From Burkholderia lata (lineage in GTDB: Bacteria > Pseudomonadota > Gammaproteobacteria > Burkholderiales > Burkholderiaceae), in NCBI RefSeq assembly GCF_000012945.1, contig NC_007509.1, forward strand, positions 372,001 through 436,000: 64,000 nucleotides of DNA. The letters run 5' to 3'. This document shows, piece by piece, positions 17,922 through 26,386 of this stretch; the stretch's first letter is position 1; each line of letters starts with the position of its first letter. The position numbers and the translations under genes are program-made. The notes beneath the pieces were generated by a model. It saw nothing but the letters and a program-made list of their open reading frames with translations. It searched no databases and was not told the origin of the DNA.

Positions 17922-19592
17922 ATGAATCATCAGTTCGACTACATCGTCGTGGGCGGCGGCTCGGGCGGCAGCGTGGTAGCAGGGCGCCTGACCGAAGACC
18001 CTGACGTCAGCGTCTGTCTGCTGGAAGCGGGGGGCAGCGGCGACGGAGCGGTCATCAACATACCGGCGGGCATGGTCGCGATGCTGCCGACCCGTCTCAA
18101 CAACTGGGCGTTCAAGACGGTGCCGCAGCGCGGGCTCGACGGGCGCATCGGCTACCAGCCCCGCGGCAAGGCACTGGGCGGTTCGTCCGCGATCAACGCG
18201 ATGGTCTACATTCGCGGTCATCGCAGCGACTACGACACGTGGGCCGCGCTCGGCAATCCCGGCTGGTCGTACGACGAAGTGCTGCCGTACTTCCGCCTGA
18301 GCGAACACAACGAACGCATCGACGACGCGTGGCACGGCCAGGGCGGCCCGCTGTGGGTCAGCGACCTGCGTTCCGACAACCCGTTCCAGGCGCGCTTCCT
18401 GGCCGCGGCGCGGCAGGCCGGCCTGCCGCTGACGGACGATTTCAATGGTGTGCAGCAGGAAGGTGCCGGCATCTACCAGGTCACGCAGAAGCAGGGCGAA
18501 CGGTGGAGCGCGGCGCGCGGCTACCTGTTCCCGCATCTCGGCAAACGCGCCAATCTCGCCGTCGAAACGCACGCGCAGGTCCGGCGCATCCTGTTCGAGG
18601 GCAAGCGTGCAGTGGGCGTGGAAGTGCTGCAGAACGGCACGCTGAAGACGTTCCGCGCCCGGCGCGAAGTGGTGCTGGCGGCGGGCGCGCTGCAGACGCC
18701 GCAACTGCTGATGCTGTCCGGCGTCGGCCCGTCGGACGAGCTGACGCGCGTCGGTATCGAGACGCTGCACCACCTGCCCGGCGTGGGCCGCAACCTGCAG
18801 GATCACCCCGACTTCATTCTCAGCTACCGCGCGCGCAGCCTCGACACGATGGGCGTCTCGGTGGGCGGCAGTCTGCGGATGCTGCGCGAGATCATGCGCT
18901 TTCGCCGTGAGCGGCGCGGCATGCTGACGTCGAATTTCGCGGAAGGCGGCGCGTTCCTGAAGACGCAACCGGGCCTCGATGCGCCCGACATCCAGCTGCA
19001 TTTCCTGGTCGCACTGGTCGACGACCACGCGCGGCGCATGCACCTCGGCCACGGGCTGTCCTGCCACGTGTGCCTGCTGCGCCCGCGCAGCCGCGGCTCG
19101 GTCGCGCTGCGCAGCCGCGACCCGGCCGACACGCCGCTGATCGATCCAGCGTTCCTCGACGATCCGCGCGACCTGGAGGACATGGTGGCGGGCTTCAAGA
19201 TCACGCGCGGCCTCATGGAGGCGCCCGCGCTCGCGGAGTGGACCACGAAGGACATGTTCACGCGCGACGTGCACAGCGACGACGAAATCCGCGCGGTGCT
19301 GCGCAAGCGCACGGACACCGTTTATCACCCGGTCGGCACCTGCCGGATGGGGCCGGACGCGATGGCCGTGGTCGATCCGCAGTTGCGCGTGCATGGTATC
19401 GACGGGCTGCGCATCGTCGATGCATCGGTGATGCCGACGCTGATCGGCGGCAACACCAACGCGCCCACCATCATGATCGCTGAGAAGGCGGTCGACCTGA
19501 TGCGCGGCGTCAGCCGCGTGGCGTCCGCGGCGCACGCGACAGCGGCGGAAACGCACCGGTTCACGACGTCGGGCGTCGAGACCGGTCGATAG
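17922..19592 (+). CDS. GMC family oxidoreductase (choline/alcohol dehydrogenase-like)
   Basis: 556 residues from ATG 17922, 29 bases after the ALDH gene. The N-terminal FAD motif (DYIVVGGGSGGSVVAGRL), the GMC signature around GKALGGSSAINAM, and the C-terminal active-site HPVGTCRMG plus GGNTNAPTIMIAEKA are all present. Such enzymes, for example AlkJ and choline dehydrogenase, oxidise alcohols to aldehydes and pass electrons to O2 or the quinone pool. In context it would oxidise the alcohol released by the neighbouring hydrolase. Confidence 0.93.
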   Translation: MNHQFDYIVVGGGSGGSVVAGRLTEDPDVSVCLLEAGGSGDGAVINIPAGMVAMLPTRLNNWAFKTVPQRGLDGRIGYQPRGKALGGSSAINAMVYIRGHRSDYDTWAALGNPGWSYDEVLPYFRLSEHNERIDDAWHGQGGPLWVSDLRSDNPFQARFLAAARQAGLPLTDDFNGVQQEGAGIYQVTQKQGERWSAARGYLFPHLGKRANLAVETHAQVRRILFEGKRAVGVEVLQNGTLKTFRARREVVLAAGALQTPQLLMLSGVGPSDELTRVGIETLHHLPGVGRNLQDHPDFILSYRARSLDTMGVSVGGSLRMLREIMRFRRERRGMLTSNFAEGGAFLKTQPGLDAPDIQLHFLVALVDDHARRMHLGHGLSCHVCLLRPRSRGSVALRSRDPADTPLIDPAFLDDPRDLEDMVAGFKITRGLMEAPALAEWTTKDMFTRDVHSDDEIRAVLRKRTDTVYHPVGTCRMGPDAMAVVDPQLRVHGIDGLRIVDASVMPTLIGGNTNAPTIMIAEKAVDLMRGVSRVASAAHATAAETHRFTTSGVETGR

Positions 19593-19721
19593 GGTGCAAG
19601 TCCGACTTTTCTCTGCGTCGGACCTTCACGCTGCCAAACGAATGCGTGCATGCAACCCAGGGACGACGCGTCCCGCCGAAGCCCTTTATCACCCGCAGTT
19701 TTGACGAAGAGTTGCCGAACC

Positions 19722-21410
19722 ATGTCTGCCATCCGATCGCCATTCTGGCCCGCGCACCTGGCCACGCGTCAGGCCCCGCCCGCAACGCACCTGTTCCGTC
19801 ACGCGGAAGCCGCGGCGGCGCGCCATCCCGACAAGCCGTTCATCCTGTTCTACGACACGCCCGTCTCGTTCGCGCGCTTCCAGCACGAAGCCGAGCAGGT
19901 AGCGGGTTTCCTGCAGCAGCGTTGCGGCGTGAAGGCGGGCGACCGCGTGCTCCTGTACATGCAGAACAGCCCGCAATGGATGATTGCGTACTACGGCATC
20001 CTGCGTGCGAACGCGGTGGTCGTGCCGGTCAATCCGATGAACATGACCGACGAACTGGCGCACTACATCGAGGACAGCGGCGCGAGCACGGTGTTTGTCG
20101 CGCAGGACCTGTATCCGCGCATCGCGCCGCTCGTGGGCGGTGCGGGTGGCCTCGCGCATGTCGTCGTGGCGACGTATGGCGACTACGTGGCGCAGCCTTC
20201 GGCCGTCGCGTTTCCCGATTTCGTGGCCGCGCCGCGCCACGTCGACGGGCCCGGCGTGGCCCACTGGCGCGATGTGCTTGCCGAGCAGCTGGCACCGGGC
20301 GCGCTGACGGCGGGCCCCGACGACATGTGCGTGATGCCCTATACGTCCGGCACGACGGGCAAGCCGAAAGGTTGCGTGCACACGCATCGAAGCGTCACGT
20401 GCACGGCGGCCGGCTTCGTCGACTGGTTCGACGATCCCGAAGACGCGATCCACCTGGCGGTGCTGCCGCTGTTTCACGTCACCGGCATGCAGGGCGGGTT
20501 GAACGGCCCGCTGGTTCGCGGCTCGACCGTGGTCGTGCTGCCGCGCTGGGATCGCGATGCGGCGGGCCGCGCGATCGGCCGCAATCGCGTCACCGTGTGG
20601 CAGTCGATCTCGACGATGATGGTGGATTTCCTGTCGAATCCGAACCTGCACGAATACGACCTGTCGAGCCTGCGCTCGATGCGCGGCGGCGGCGCGGCGA
20701 TGCCGGACGCGATCGCCCGGAAGCTCAAGGACACGGTCGGGCTCGATTACGTCGAAGGCTACGGAATGTCGGAAACGATCGCCGCGACGCACATCAATCC
20801 GCCGGCGCATCCCAAGCCGCAGTGCCTCGGCATCCCGGTGTTCGACGTCGATGCGCGGATCGTCGATCCGGTCACGTTCGAACCGGTGCCGCAAGGTGAG
20901 GTGGGCGAGATCGTCATGCACGCGCCGCAACTGATGCAAGGCTACTGGCGCAATCCGGAGGCCACGAAACAGGCGTTCGTCGAAATCGACGGCAAGCGCT
21001 TCCTGCGCACCGGCGATCTCGGGCGCATCGACGCGGACGGCTACTTCTTCATGGCCGACCGCTTGAAGCGGATGATCAACGCGTCGGGCTACAAGGTGTG
21101 GCCGGCCGAAGTCGAGACGATGATGTACCGCCATCCGGCGATCAAGGAAGTGTGCGTGATCGGCACGCGCAGCGCGCATCGCGGCGAGACGGTCAAGGCC
21201 TTCGTCGTGCTGGATCCGGCGTACCCCGGCGGCGTGACGCCCGACGACGTGGTCGCGTGGGCGCGCGATCATATGGCTTCCTACAAGGTTCCGCGCGTCG
21301 TCGAATTCGTCGAGTCGCTGCCGAAGTCCGGGTCGGGAAAGATCATGTGGCGCGAGTTGCAGGAAAGGGAGGAGGCGGCTGCCGCCGCTCAAGGAAACGC
21401 AGCGGCATGA
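19722..21410 (+). CDS. AMP-binding acyl-CoA synthetase (fatty-acid--CoA ligase family)
   Basis: 562 residues from ATG 19722. An in-frame ATG at 19650 exists, but the intervening residues do not look like the family. Adenylation motifs are clear: P-loop YTSGTTGKPKGCVHTH, the GYGMSET segment, the hinge TGDLGRIDADGYFFMADRLKRMI, and the C-terminal catalytic lysine region LPKSGSGKIMW. It activates carboxylic acids to acyl-CoA with ATP, which would commit the acid products of the BVMO/hydrolase/dehydrogenase steps to beta-oxidation. The spacer from the GMC gene is about 130 bp. Confidence 0.92.
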   Translation: MSAIRSPFWPAHLATRQAPPATHLFRHAEAAAARHPDKPFILFYDTPVSFARFQHEAEQVAGFLQQRCGVKAGDRVLLYMQNSPQWMIAYYGILRANAVVVPVNPMNMTDELAHYIEDSGASTVFVAQDLYPRIAPLVGGAGGLAHVVVATYGDYVAQPSAVAFPDFVAAPRHVDGPGVAHWRDVLAEQLAPGALTAGPDDMCVMPYTSGTTGKPKGCVHTHRSVTCTAAGFVDWFDDPEDAIHLAVLPLFHVTGMQGGLNGPLVRGSTVVVLPRWDRDAAGRAIGRNRVTVWQSISTMMVDFLSNPNLHEYDLSSLRSMRGGGAAMPDAIARKLKDTVGLDYVEGYGMSETIAATHINPPAHPKPQCLGIPVFDVDARIVDPVTFEPVPQGEVGEIVMHAPQLMQGYWRNPEATKQAFVEIDGKRFLRTGDLGRIDADGYFFMADRLKRMINASGYKVWPAEVETMMYRHPAIKEVCVIGTRSAHRGETVKAFVVLDPAYPGGVTPDDVVAWARDHMASYKVPRVVEFVESLPKSGSGKIMWRELQEREEAAAAAQGNAAA

Positions 21411-21437
21411 GGTGCGTGCGATGCGTCACGCCGGGTT

Positions 21438-21463
21438 GGGTTACACGGGTTACACGGGTTGCA
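21438..21463. repeat. Short tandem repeat, 9-bp unit, about 2.9 copies
   Basis: GGGTTACAC occurs twice in tandem, followed by an incomplete third copy (GGGTTGCA) in the gap between the acyl-CoA ligase and the membrane protein. It is the same unit length as the repeat at 16363-16398 but an unrelated sequence. It is non-coding in this annotation. Confidence 0.8.
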
Positions 21464-21543
21464 GGCGTCGCGCGACCGGGCCGGTCACTTCTTATCGAAT
21501 GGTTCTCCACGCGGGAACCGGGCATGGTGTGCGGAGAAAGAGA

Positions 21544-22269
21544 ATGAGGAACGATTCATGCAAGGTCACGCGCTTCACGGCGTGGAGCGCGATCGTCGGC
21601 GGCCTGCTGGCCTACGCGAACGTGGGGCTGGTGTCGATGGTGGCCGGCACGGATACCGGCATGTTGCTGCACGGCGCGACGATGCTGAGCCTGCCCGCCG
21701 AAACACGCGACCTGTTTCGCTTGTCGATGCTGGCCGACGTGTTCGGGTTCTATCTCGCGGTGCTCGTGATCGGCGGGTACTTCGTGCATACCTTCAAGGA
21801 GGAACTCGGCGCGCTCGGCACCATGATCGCGTTCGGGATCGGCGCGTACGCGCTGCTCGGCATCACCGGCGCAGCACTCCAGCTGTCGGTGCTCGATCCG
21901 CTGGCGCACATGTATGCGGGCGGCGACGACGCAACGCGGGCCGCCGCGGCCGCGGCGTGGGCGACGGTCGCCAACGGCACGCAAAGCGGTCTGTGGTGGG
22001 CCGAAGGCCCGCTGGTGTTCTTCTGGGCGCCGATCGTCGCCAATCATCTGAAGAAGGCCGGCTGGCACGGGTCGTTCCTGCTGAAGATCGTTGCGTGGTT
22101 TTTCGCGATCATCTTCGTCTCCGGATTCTTTCCCGAGTTCGAAGCCGTGACGGGGGTGGGTGAGATCGTCGTGGTGCTTCTGCTGCCGTTGTGGATGATG
22201 GGGTTCGGCTGGCAGTTGCTGCGTCGTGCCGGCCGGCACGTGAAAGCGGGTGCGATGGTTGCCGGGTAA
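21544..22269 (+). CDS. Polytopic membrane protein of unknown function
   Basis: 241 residues from ATG 21544, with GGAGAAAG just upstream. About six hydrophobic segments are visible (roughly residues 10-33, 58-80, 86-112, 150-166, 175-194 and 203-222), with an Ala-rich loop at 125-140. I do not recognise the family; it vaguely resembles DUF4386-type membrane proteins, which is weak. As the last gene of the BVMO operon it could be a permease or membrane anchor for the pathway, but nothing in the sequence proves it. Confidence 0.75.
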   Translation: MRNDSCKVTRFTAWSAIVGGLLAYANVGLVSMVAGTDTGMLLHGATMLSLPAETRDLFRLSMLADVFGFYLAVLVIGGYFVHTFKEELGALGTMIAFGIGAYALLGITGAALQLSVLDPLAHMYAGGDDATRAAAAAAWATVANGTQSGLWWAEGPLVFFWAPIVANHLKKAGWHGSFLLKIVAWFFAIIFVSGFFPEFEAVTGVGEIVVVLLLPLWMMGFGWQLLRRAGRHVKAGAMVAG

Positions 22270-22473
22270 GGGATCGACAGGAGCGACGCCGGGGGCGTGG
22301 CCATGCATCATCGGAAGGGGCGCGACGTCACCCGGCGTGTACGCCCCCTCGCGTCGAAACCACCCGCTCCCATAACCGGCTCCCTTCACTCCCTCCCATG
22401 AACGGCTCCCATCGGCGATTCCAACGACGGGAGTCGCCCACGCATGCAGCCGGCGAACCCCGAAGCCGATCTG

Positions 22474-23214
22474 TCAGGCCGTGACCAAGGCGGCCTCGCC
22501 GCGCACCTTCGCCGCCCGCAGATGCCGATCACGATCGGCCAGCCAGTCTTTCCGCTCACCGCGCCAGCCCACCGCATGAATCCGATCCATCTGGCGAGCG
22601 GCAACGGTAGCCGCGCAGGCGAGGCCGGAGAGGGGGATATCGAGCAGGCGCCAGTGGCCGGCATGCGGCGTATCGACCTCGCGGAATGCGCCCGCGAGCG
22701 GCGCCAGCGAATCGAGCGTCGCGCCGTGTCCGCTCCCGCACGCATTCGAGATGCTGTCCAGCCGCAACTGATCGCGCGATACCGGATCGGCGAGCGCGCT
22801 GGTCTGCGCCATGCCCAGCCCGATCGGGCCACGGGCGATCGCGATGACGATCCAGATCCCGGCATGGCCGACCACGACGTCGAGCCCGTCCAGCAAGTCG
22901 CAGCCCGCGACCGCGATATGGTCGGCATCGCGGTCGATCAGCGTCAGCTCGTCGGCCGCACGGCCGGCCAGCGTCCCCAGGATCGCGCGCAGCGCCGACC
23001 GGCCGATCGCGAAGCGGCGGCCGTGCACGCGGTTCGGATGCGTGCGGGCACGCCGCAGCTCCGTCTTCGACAGGTAGAGATGGCCGCGCTCGCTGGTGAC
23101 GAGCTGCCATTCGCCGCGCAGTCGCCACAACAGGATTTCGCCGGGATCGGGAAGCCGCGACGGACATGACGCAAGCGTGTGCGAGCCCGTGATCGTCAGG
23201 GTGGGGTAGCGCAT
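22474..23214 (-). CDS. 4'-phosphopantetheinyl transferase-like protein with degenerate metal site
   Basis: 246 residues from the ATG at 23214. Longer in-frame starts exist, but the extra residues are low-complexity basic sequence. The N-terminal half resembles Sfp-type enzymes (GEILLWRL, then LSKTELRRARTHPNRVHGRRFAIGR with the Arg-rich substrate helix, and ALRAILG). Where Sfp-type enzymes have a SHS motif and the Mg-binding GxDxE, this protein reads VGHAGIW and IGLGMAQ, so the metal-binding Asp and Glu are missing. It is therefore probably not an active PPTase; a binding or regulatory role, or decay, are alternatives. It is the last gene of the efflux operon, 52 bases after the preceding gene. 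Confidence 0.65.
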   Translation of the reverse strand: MRYPTLTITGSHTLASCPSRLPDPGEILLWRLRGEWQLVTSERGHLYLSKTELRRARTHPNRVHGRRFAIGRSALRAILGTLAGRAADELTLIDRDADHIAVAGCDLLDGLDVVVGHAGIWIVIAIARGPIGLGMAQTSALADPVSRDQLRLDSISNACGSGHGATLDSLAPLAGAFREVDTPHAGHWRLLDIPLSGLACAATVAARQMDRIHAVGWRGERKDWLADRDRHLRAAKVRGEAALVTA

Positions 23215-23266
23215 GCCGGCCCTCGTGTCGGTGGTGAATGCAACCTGGCGTGACGCACCGGCCGCG

Positions 23267-23707
23267 TCATGCCTGTTGTCCGGCCTGTCGCGCATCATTC
23301 CCCGAAGGCTGCCGCGTGAGCCGCGCGGCGAGCGAGACGGCCTGCCCGAACGACGCCACCGCATGATGCGGAATCCCGAATGCCTTGACGGCGACTTCGC
23401 CCTGCGCGGCCACTTCCGCGCGACGGTCGGGATCGGGCTCGACGCTGACGAGCGCCTTGCAGACGGCGCCCAGCGCTTCCTTGTTCTGCTTGAGCCAGAC
23501 CGCGCGATGCTTGCGGTCGTCGTGGCTCTCGTCGGTATCGAGTTCGACGTAGACGATCACGAACGGCTCGCCGTGGCGCATCAGCGTATCGATCTCGCCT
23601 TCCCAGCGGGGCGCGTAGCCCGGCGTTGCGTGTTCGGCGCGAAACACGCAGACCGGAAAGAGCTGGATGTCGTGTAACGCGAAATCATTCGGATTGAGAG
23701 CAGGCAT
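23267..23707 (-). CDS. Small conserved-looking cytoplasmic protein, unknown function
   Basis: 146 residues from ATG 23707 with a good GGAG upstream. It has no signal peptide or membrane segment. A central stretch (PFVIVYVELDTDESHDDRKHRAVWLKQNKE, split here as a beta-strand plus a charged helix) and a C-terminal basic tail can be described, but I do not recognise a family; an SpoIIAA/STAS-like fold is a guess only. It is tightly placed (58 bases) after the NodT-like gene and before the PPTase-like gene, so it is probably part of the efflux operon. Confidence 0.7.
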   Translation of the reverse strand: MPALNPNDFALHDIQLFPVCVFRAEHATPGYAPRWEGEIDTLMRHGEPFVIVYVELDTDESHDDRKHRAVWLKQNKEALGAVCKALVSVEPDPDRRAEVAAQGEVAVKAFGIPHHAVASFGQAVSLAARLTRQPSGNDARQAGQQA

Positions 23708-23765
23708 CGAAATTTCTCCGGTGGATGAGCGACGCCGAAGCGTCGGGGCGGTCGCAGGACGGCCT

Positions 23766-25250
23766 TCAATGCGCGTTCGCTCGCGGCGCGCCGGCCTGCG
23801 CGAGCGGCGGCGCATCGCGCCAGCCGACGCCGAGCGACTTGTAGAGCGCGATCGCGCCTTGCACCTGCGCGAGCCGGCTGAGGGCAAGCGCATCGCGGGC
23901 GCGGTACGTCGCGCGCTGTGCGGTGAGCACCGACAGGTATTCGCCGAGGCCGTTGCGGTACAGCCGCGTCGCACGCGACTGCGCATCCTGGCTGCTGTCG
24001 ACCGCCGCGGCGAGCATGGCCTGCTGGTCGCGCGCGGCGCCGATCGCCACCAGCGCGTCCTCGACATCGCGAAATGCGCTGCGAATGCGCTGCTCGTATG
24101 CCAGCCGGGCGGCCTCGGCCGCCGCGCGGGCGGCGTCGACGCCGGCTTTCGCACGGCCGCCGTCGTACAGCGTCTGAGTGCCGTCGAGCGCGACCGACCA
24201 CGCGACGCTCGCGCCCGAGAACAGGTCCTGCACGAGGCTTGCCGTCGTGCCGAGGCTCAGCGGAATCGCGAAATGCGGAAACTGCTCGGCGCGCGCGACG
24301 CCGATCTGCGCGGTCGCGGCGGCAAGCCGCCGTTCGGCGGCGCGGATGTCGGGGCGCTCGCGGATCACGTCCGACGGCAACGTGACGGGCAGGGCGGGCG
24401 CGACCGGCAATGTCGCGCCGGGCGCGCTCAGCGTGTCGCGCAGCGTTTCCGGAAAACCGCCGACGAGCACGCCGATCGCGTGGGCGAACCGCGCGACGTC
24501 CTGATGCAGCGGCGGCAACGTTGCCTGCGCGAGCTGCAGTTCGGCACGCGCCTGCGCGACCGCGAACGACGTGCCTAGGCCGCGCCGGTTCGATTGCTCG
24601 GTCAGCCGCCGCGTGGCGTCGAGGCTCGCGACGTTGTCCGTCGCGATTCGCAGCCGCTCCTGGGTCGCGCGCAACGCTGCGTAGTCCGACGCGAGCTCGG
24701 CCAGCAGGCTCACGAGGATCGCGTGGCGATCGTCGTCGAGCGCATCGAGCTGCGCATCGGCCGATTCGACCGCACGCCGCGTGCCGCCGAACAGGTCGAG
24801 TTCCCAGGACGCGTCGAAGCCGAGCCGGTAGGTGCGCGACTGGCCGATGCCTGGGGGCCAGTCGAGCGCCCGTGACGAGCGCAACGCATCGGCATTTCCG
24901 CCGGCGGTGACGGTCGGGCCGAGGCGGCTCGCGATCTGGTCGCGTTCGGCGCGCGCCTGCAGCAGCCGCTGGCGCGCGATCGCGAGATCCTGGTTGTGCG
25001 CGATCGCCTGTTCGACCAGCGCATCGAGTTGCGTGTCGCCGAACGTGCGCCACCAGTTCTGCAACTGCGCGGGATCGGTGGTCACCGTGTCGCGCGGTGC
25101 GCTCCAGGAGGGCGGATGCGTGGACTGCGGCGACACGTAATCAGGGCCGACCGTCGTGCATGCAGCCAGCGCGCACGTGCAGGCCGCGATGAAGGCGCGC
25201 GCGCGGCACGTCAAGCGTGAAGGAGGAAACGGGCATCGCATCGTCGCCAT
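23766..25250 (-). CDS. NodT-family outer-membrane efflux lipoprotein
   Basis: 494 residues from ATG 25250, which starts 2 bases after the HlyD stop codon, with GTGAGG as ribosome site. The lipobox LAAC follows a basic/hydrophobic signal. The remainder shows the duplicated TolC/OprM architecture with long coiled helices and the conserved GPDY, SWELD-LFGG and RPDIRAAE motifs. It provides the outer-membrane duct for the efflux pump encoded upstream (HlyD, DUF1656, FUSC). NodT-family channels commonly partner EmrAB-, MdtNOP- and FusC-type pumps. Confidence 0.93.
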   Translation of the reverse strand: MATMRCPFPPSRLTCRARAFIAACTCALAACTTVGPDYVSPQSTHPPSWSAPRDTVTTDPAQLQNWWRTFGDTQLDALVEQAIAHNQDLAIARQRLLQARAERDQIASRLGPTVTAGGNADALRSSRALDWPPGIGQSRTYRLGFDASWELDLFGGTRRAVESADAQLDALDDDRHAILVSLLAELASDYAALRATQERLRIATDNVASLDATRRLTEQSNRRGLGTSFAVAQARAELQLAQATLPPLHQDVARFAHAIGVLVGGFPETLRDTLSAPGATLPVAPALPVTLPSDVIRERPDIRAAERRLAAATAQIGVARAEQFPHFAIPLSLGTTASLVQDLFSGASVAWSVALDGTQTLYDGGRAKAGVDAARAAAEAARLAYEQRIRSAFRDVEDALVAIGAARDQQAMLAAAVDSSQDAQSRATRLYRNGLGEYLSVLTAQRATYRARDALALSRLAQVQGAIALYKSLGVGWRDAPPLAQAGAPRANAH

Positions 25251-25252
25251 CC

Positions 25253-26167
25253 TCACATCCACGCGTGCAGCCACGACGCGAGCCGCCCGCGCGGCGTGCG
25301 CTCATGCCCGCGTTCGCCGACTTCGACGCTGCACGTCATGCCAGCCGCCAGCAGCACGCCAGCCGGCACCTGGTCGATTTCGATGCGGACCGGAATGCGC
25401 TGCGCGAGCCGCACCCAGCTGAAGGTCGGGTTGACGGCCGGCAGGCCGAGCTCGTCGAGCGTGCCGTTCTCGTCCGCGATGCCGCGGCCGATGCTCGTCA
25501 CGTGCCCGCTCAGCAGCGGATCGAAGCCCATCAGCCGGATCGTTGCGGGCGCACCCGTCGCGATGCGGCGCAGCTTGGTTTCCTCGAAATAGCCGGTGAT
25601 CCAGAAGCTGTGCGCGTCGAGCACCGAGATCCCGGGCTTGCCTTCGACCGCGTAGTCGCCGTGACGCAGGCGCAGCTGCGTCACGTAGCCGTCGACCGGC
25701 GAGCGCAGCGTCGTGCGTTCGAGGTCGAGCTTCGCGACGTCGAGCGCGGCCAGTGCCTTGCGGTGCTCGGCCTGCGCGATCGACACCGCGCGGCTCGAGC
25801 GCTGGATGTCCTCGCGCGGCACGAGATCGTCGAGACCGGTGCGCCGCTGCGCTTCGTCGCGCTTCTGGCGCATCGACTCGGCGGTCGCGGCGACCTGCGC
25901 TTCCGCCTGTTCCACCGCCAGCGTGAAGCGCTGCGGATCGATTCGGTACAGCACGTCGCCTTTCGCGACGCGCTGGTTGTCGACCACCGCGACGTCGACG
26001 ACGGTGCCCGACACTTCGGGCGCGATCCGCACGACGTGCGCGCTGACGCGCGCGTCACGGGTCCACGGCGCGAGGACATACGCATGCCAGAGCGCGGCGA
26101 CCAGCACGATCGCGACGGCCACCGTGGCGAGCGTCAGCAGGGAGCGGGTGAGGGGTTTGAGCGACAT
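25253..26167 (-). CDS. HlyD/AaeA-type membrane-fusion protein
   Basis: 304 residues. A single N-terminal membrane helix (about 8-28) is followed by a biotinyl-lipoyl-like half-motif (IAPEVSGTVVDVAVVDNQRVAKGDVLYRID), a short helical hairpin, and the second half (TLRSPVDGYV). The length fits AaeA/p-hydroxybenzoate efflux adaptors rather than the longer AcrA type. It bridges the inner-membrane FUSC component and the NodT channel. It sits 24 bases after the DUF1656 gene and is coupled to NodT. Confidence 0.93.
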   Translation of the reverse strand: MSLKPLTRSLLTLATVAVAIVLVAALWHAYVLAPWTRDARVSAHVVRIAPEVSGTVVDVAVVDNQRVAKGDVLYRIDPQRFTLAVEQAEAQVAATAESMRQKRDEAQRRTGLDDLVPREDIQRSSRAVSIAQAEHRKALAALDVAKLDLERTTLRSPVDGYVTQLRLRHGDYAVEGKPGISVLDAHSFWITGYFEETKLRRIATGAPATIRLMGFDPLLSGHVTSIGRGIADENGTLDELGLPAVNPTFSWVRLAQRIPVRIEIDQVPAGVLLAAGMTCSVEVGERGHERTPRGRLASWLHAWM

Positions 26168-26191
26168 GACGCGATACGTTCCGACGGGAGA

Positions 26192-26386
26192 CTAGAAGTA
26201 GAGGATCAGCGTGGCGACCAGCACGAGCGAAATCGCGAACTCGAACAGCGCTGGATGCCACACGCGGCGCAACACGCCGAGCCGGGCGAGCAGCGCGCGC
26301 ACGGCCATGTAGATCGGCACCGTTGCGCACGCATAGACGAAGAATGGCGGCAGGTAGATGCCGGCCAGCGGGAATTCACTGAGCAT
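26192..26386 (-). CDS. DUF1656 (AaeX-like) small membrane protein
   Basis: 64 residues from ATG 26386, overlapping the end of the FUSC gene by 11 bp, which implies coupled translation. It has the DUF1656 pattern: an N-terminal amphipathic segment with the FPLAGIYLPPFFVYA motif and two membrane helices. DUF1656/AaeX is almost always encoded between FUSC (AaeB) and HlyD (AaeA) genes in aromatic-acid efflux operons, as here. Its biochemical role is not known. Confidence 0.9.
   Translation of the reverse strand: MLSEFPLAGIYLPPFFVYACATVPIYMAVRALLARLGVLRRVWHPALFEFAISLVLVATLILYF

Noticed and set aside
22291..22348. Possible hairpin GGGGGCGT ... ACGCCCCC between the convergent membrane-protein and PPTase-like genes
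   Set aside because: 8-bp perfect arms but a 42-bp loop and no T tract; could be a weak bidirectional terminator, but not strong enough to annotate.
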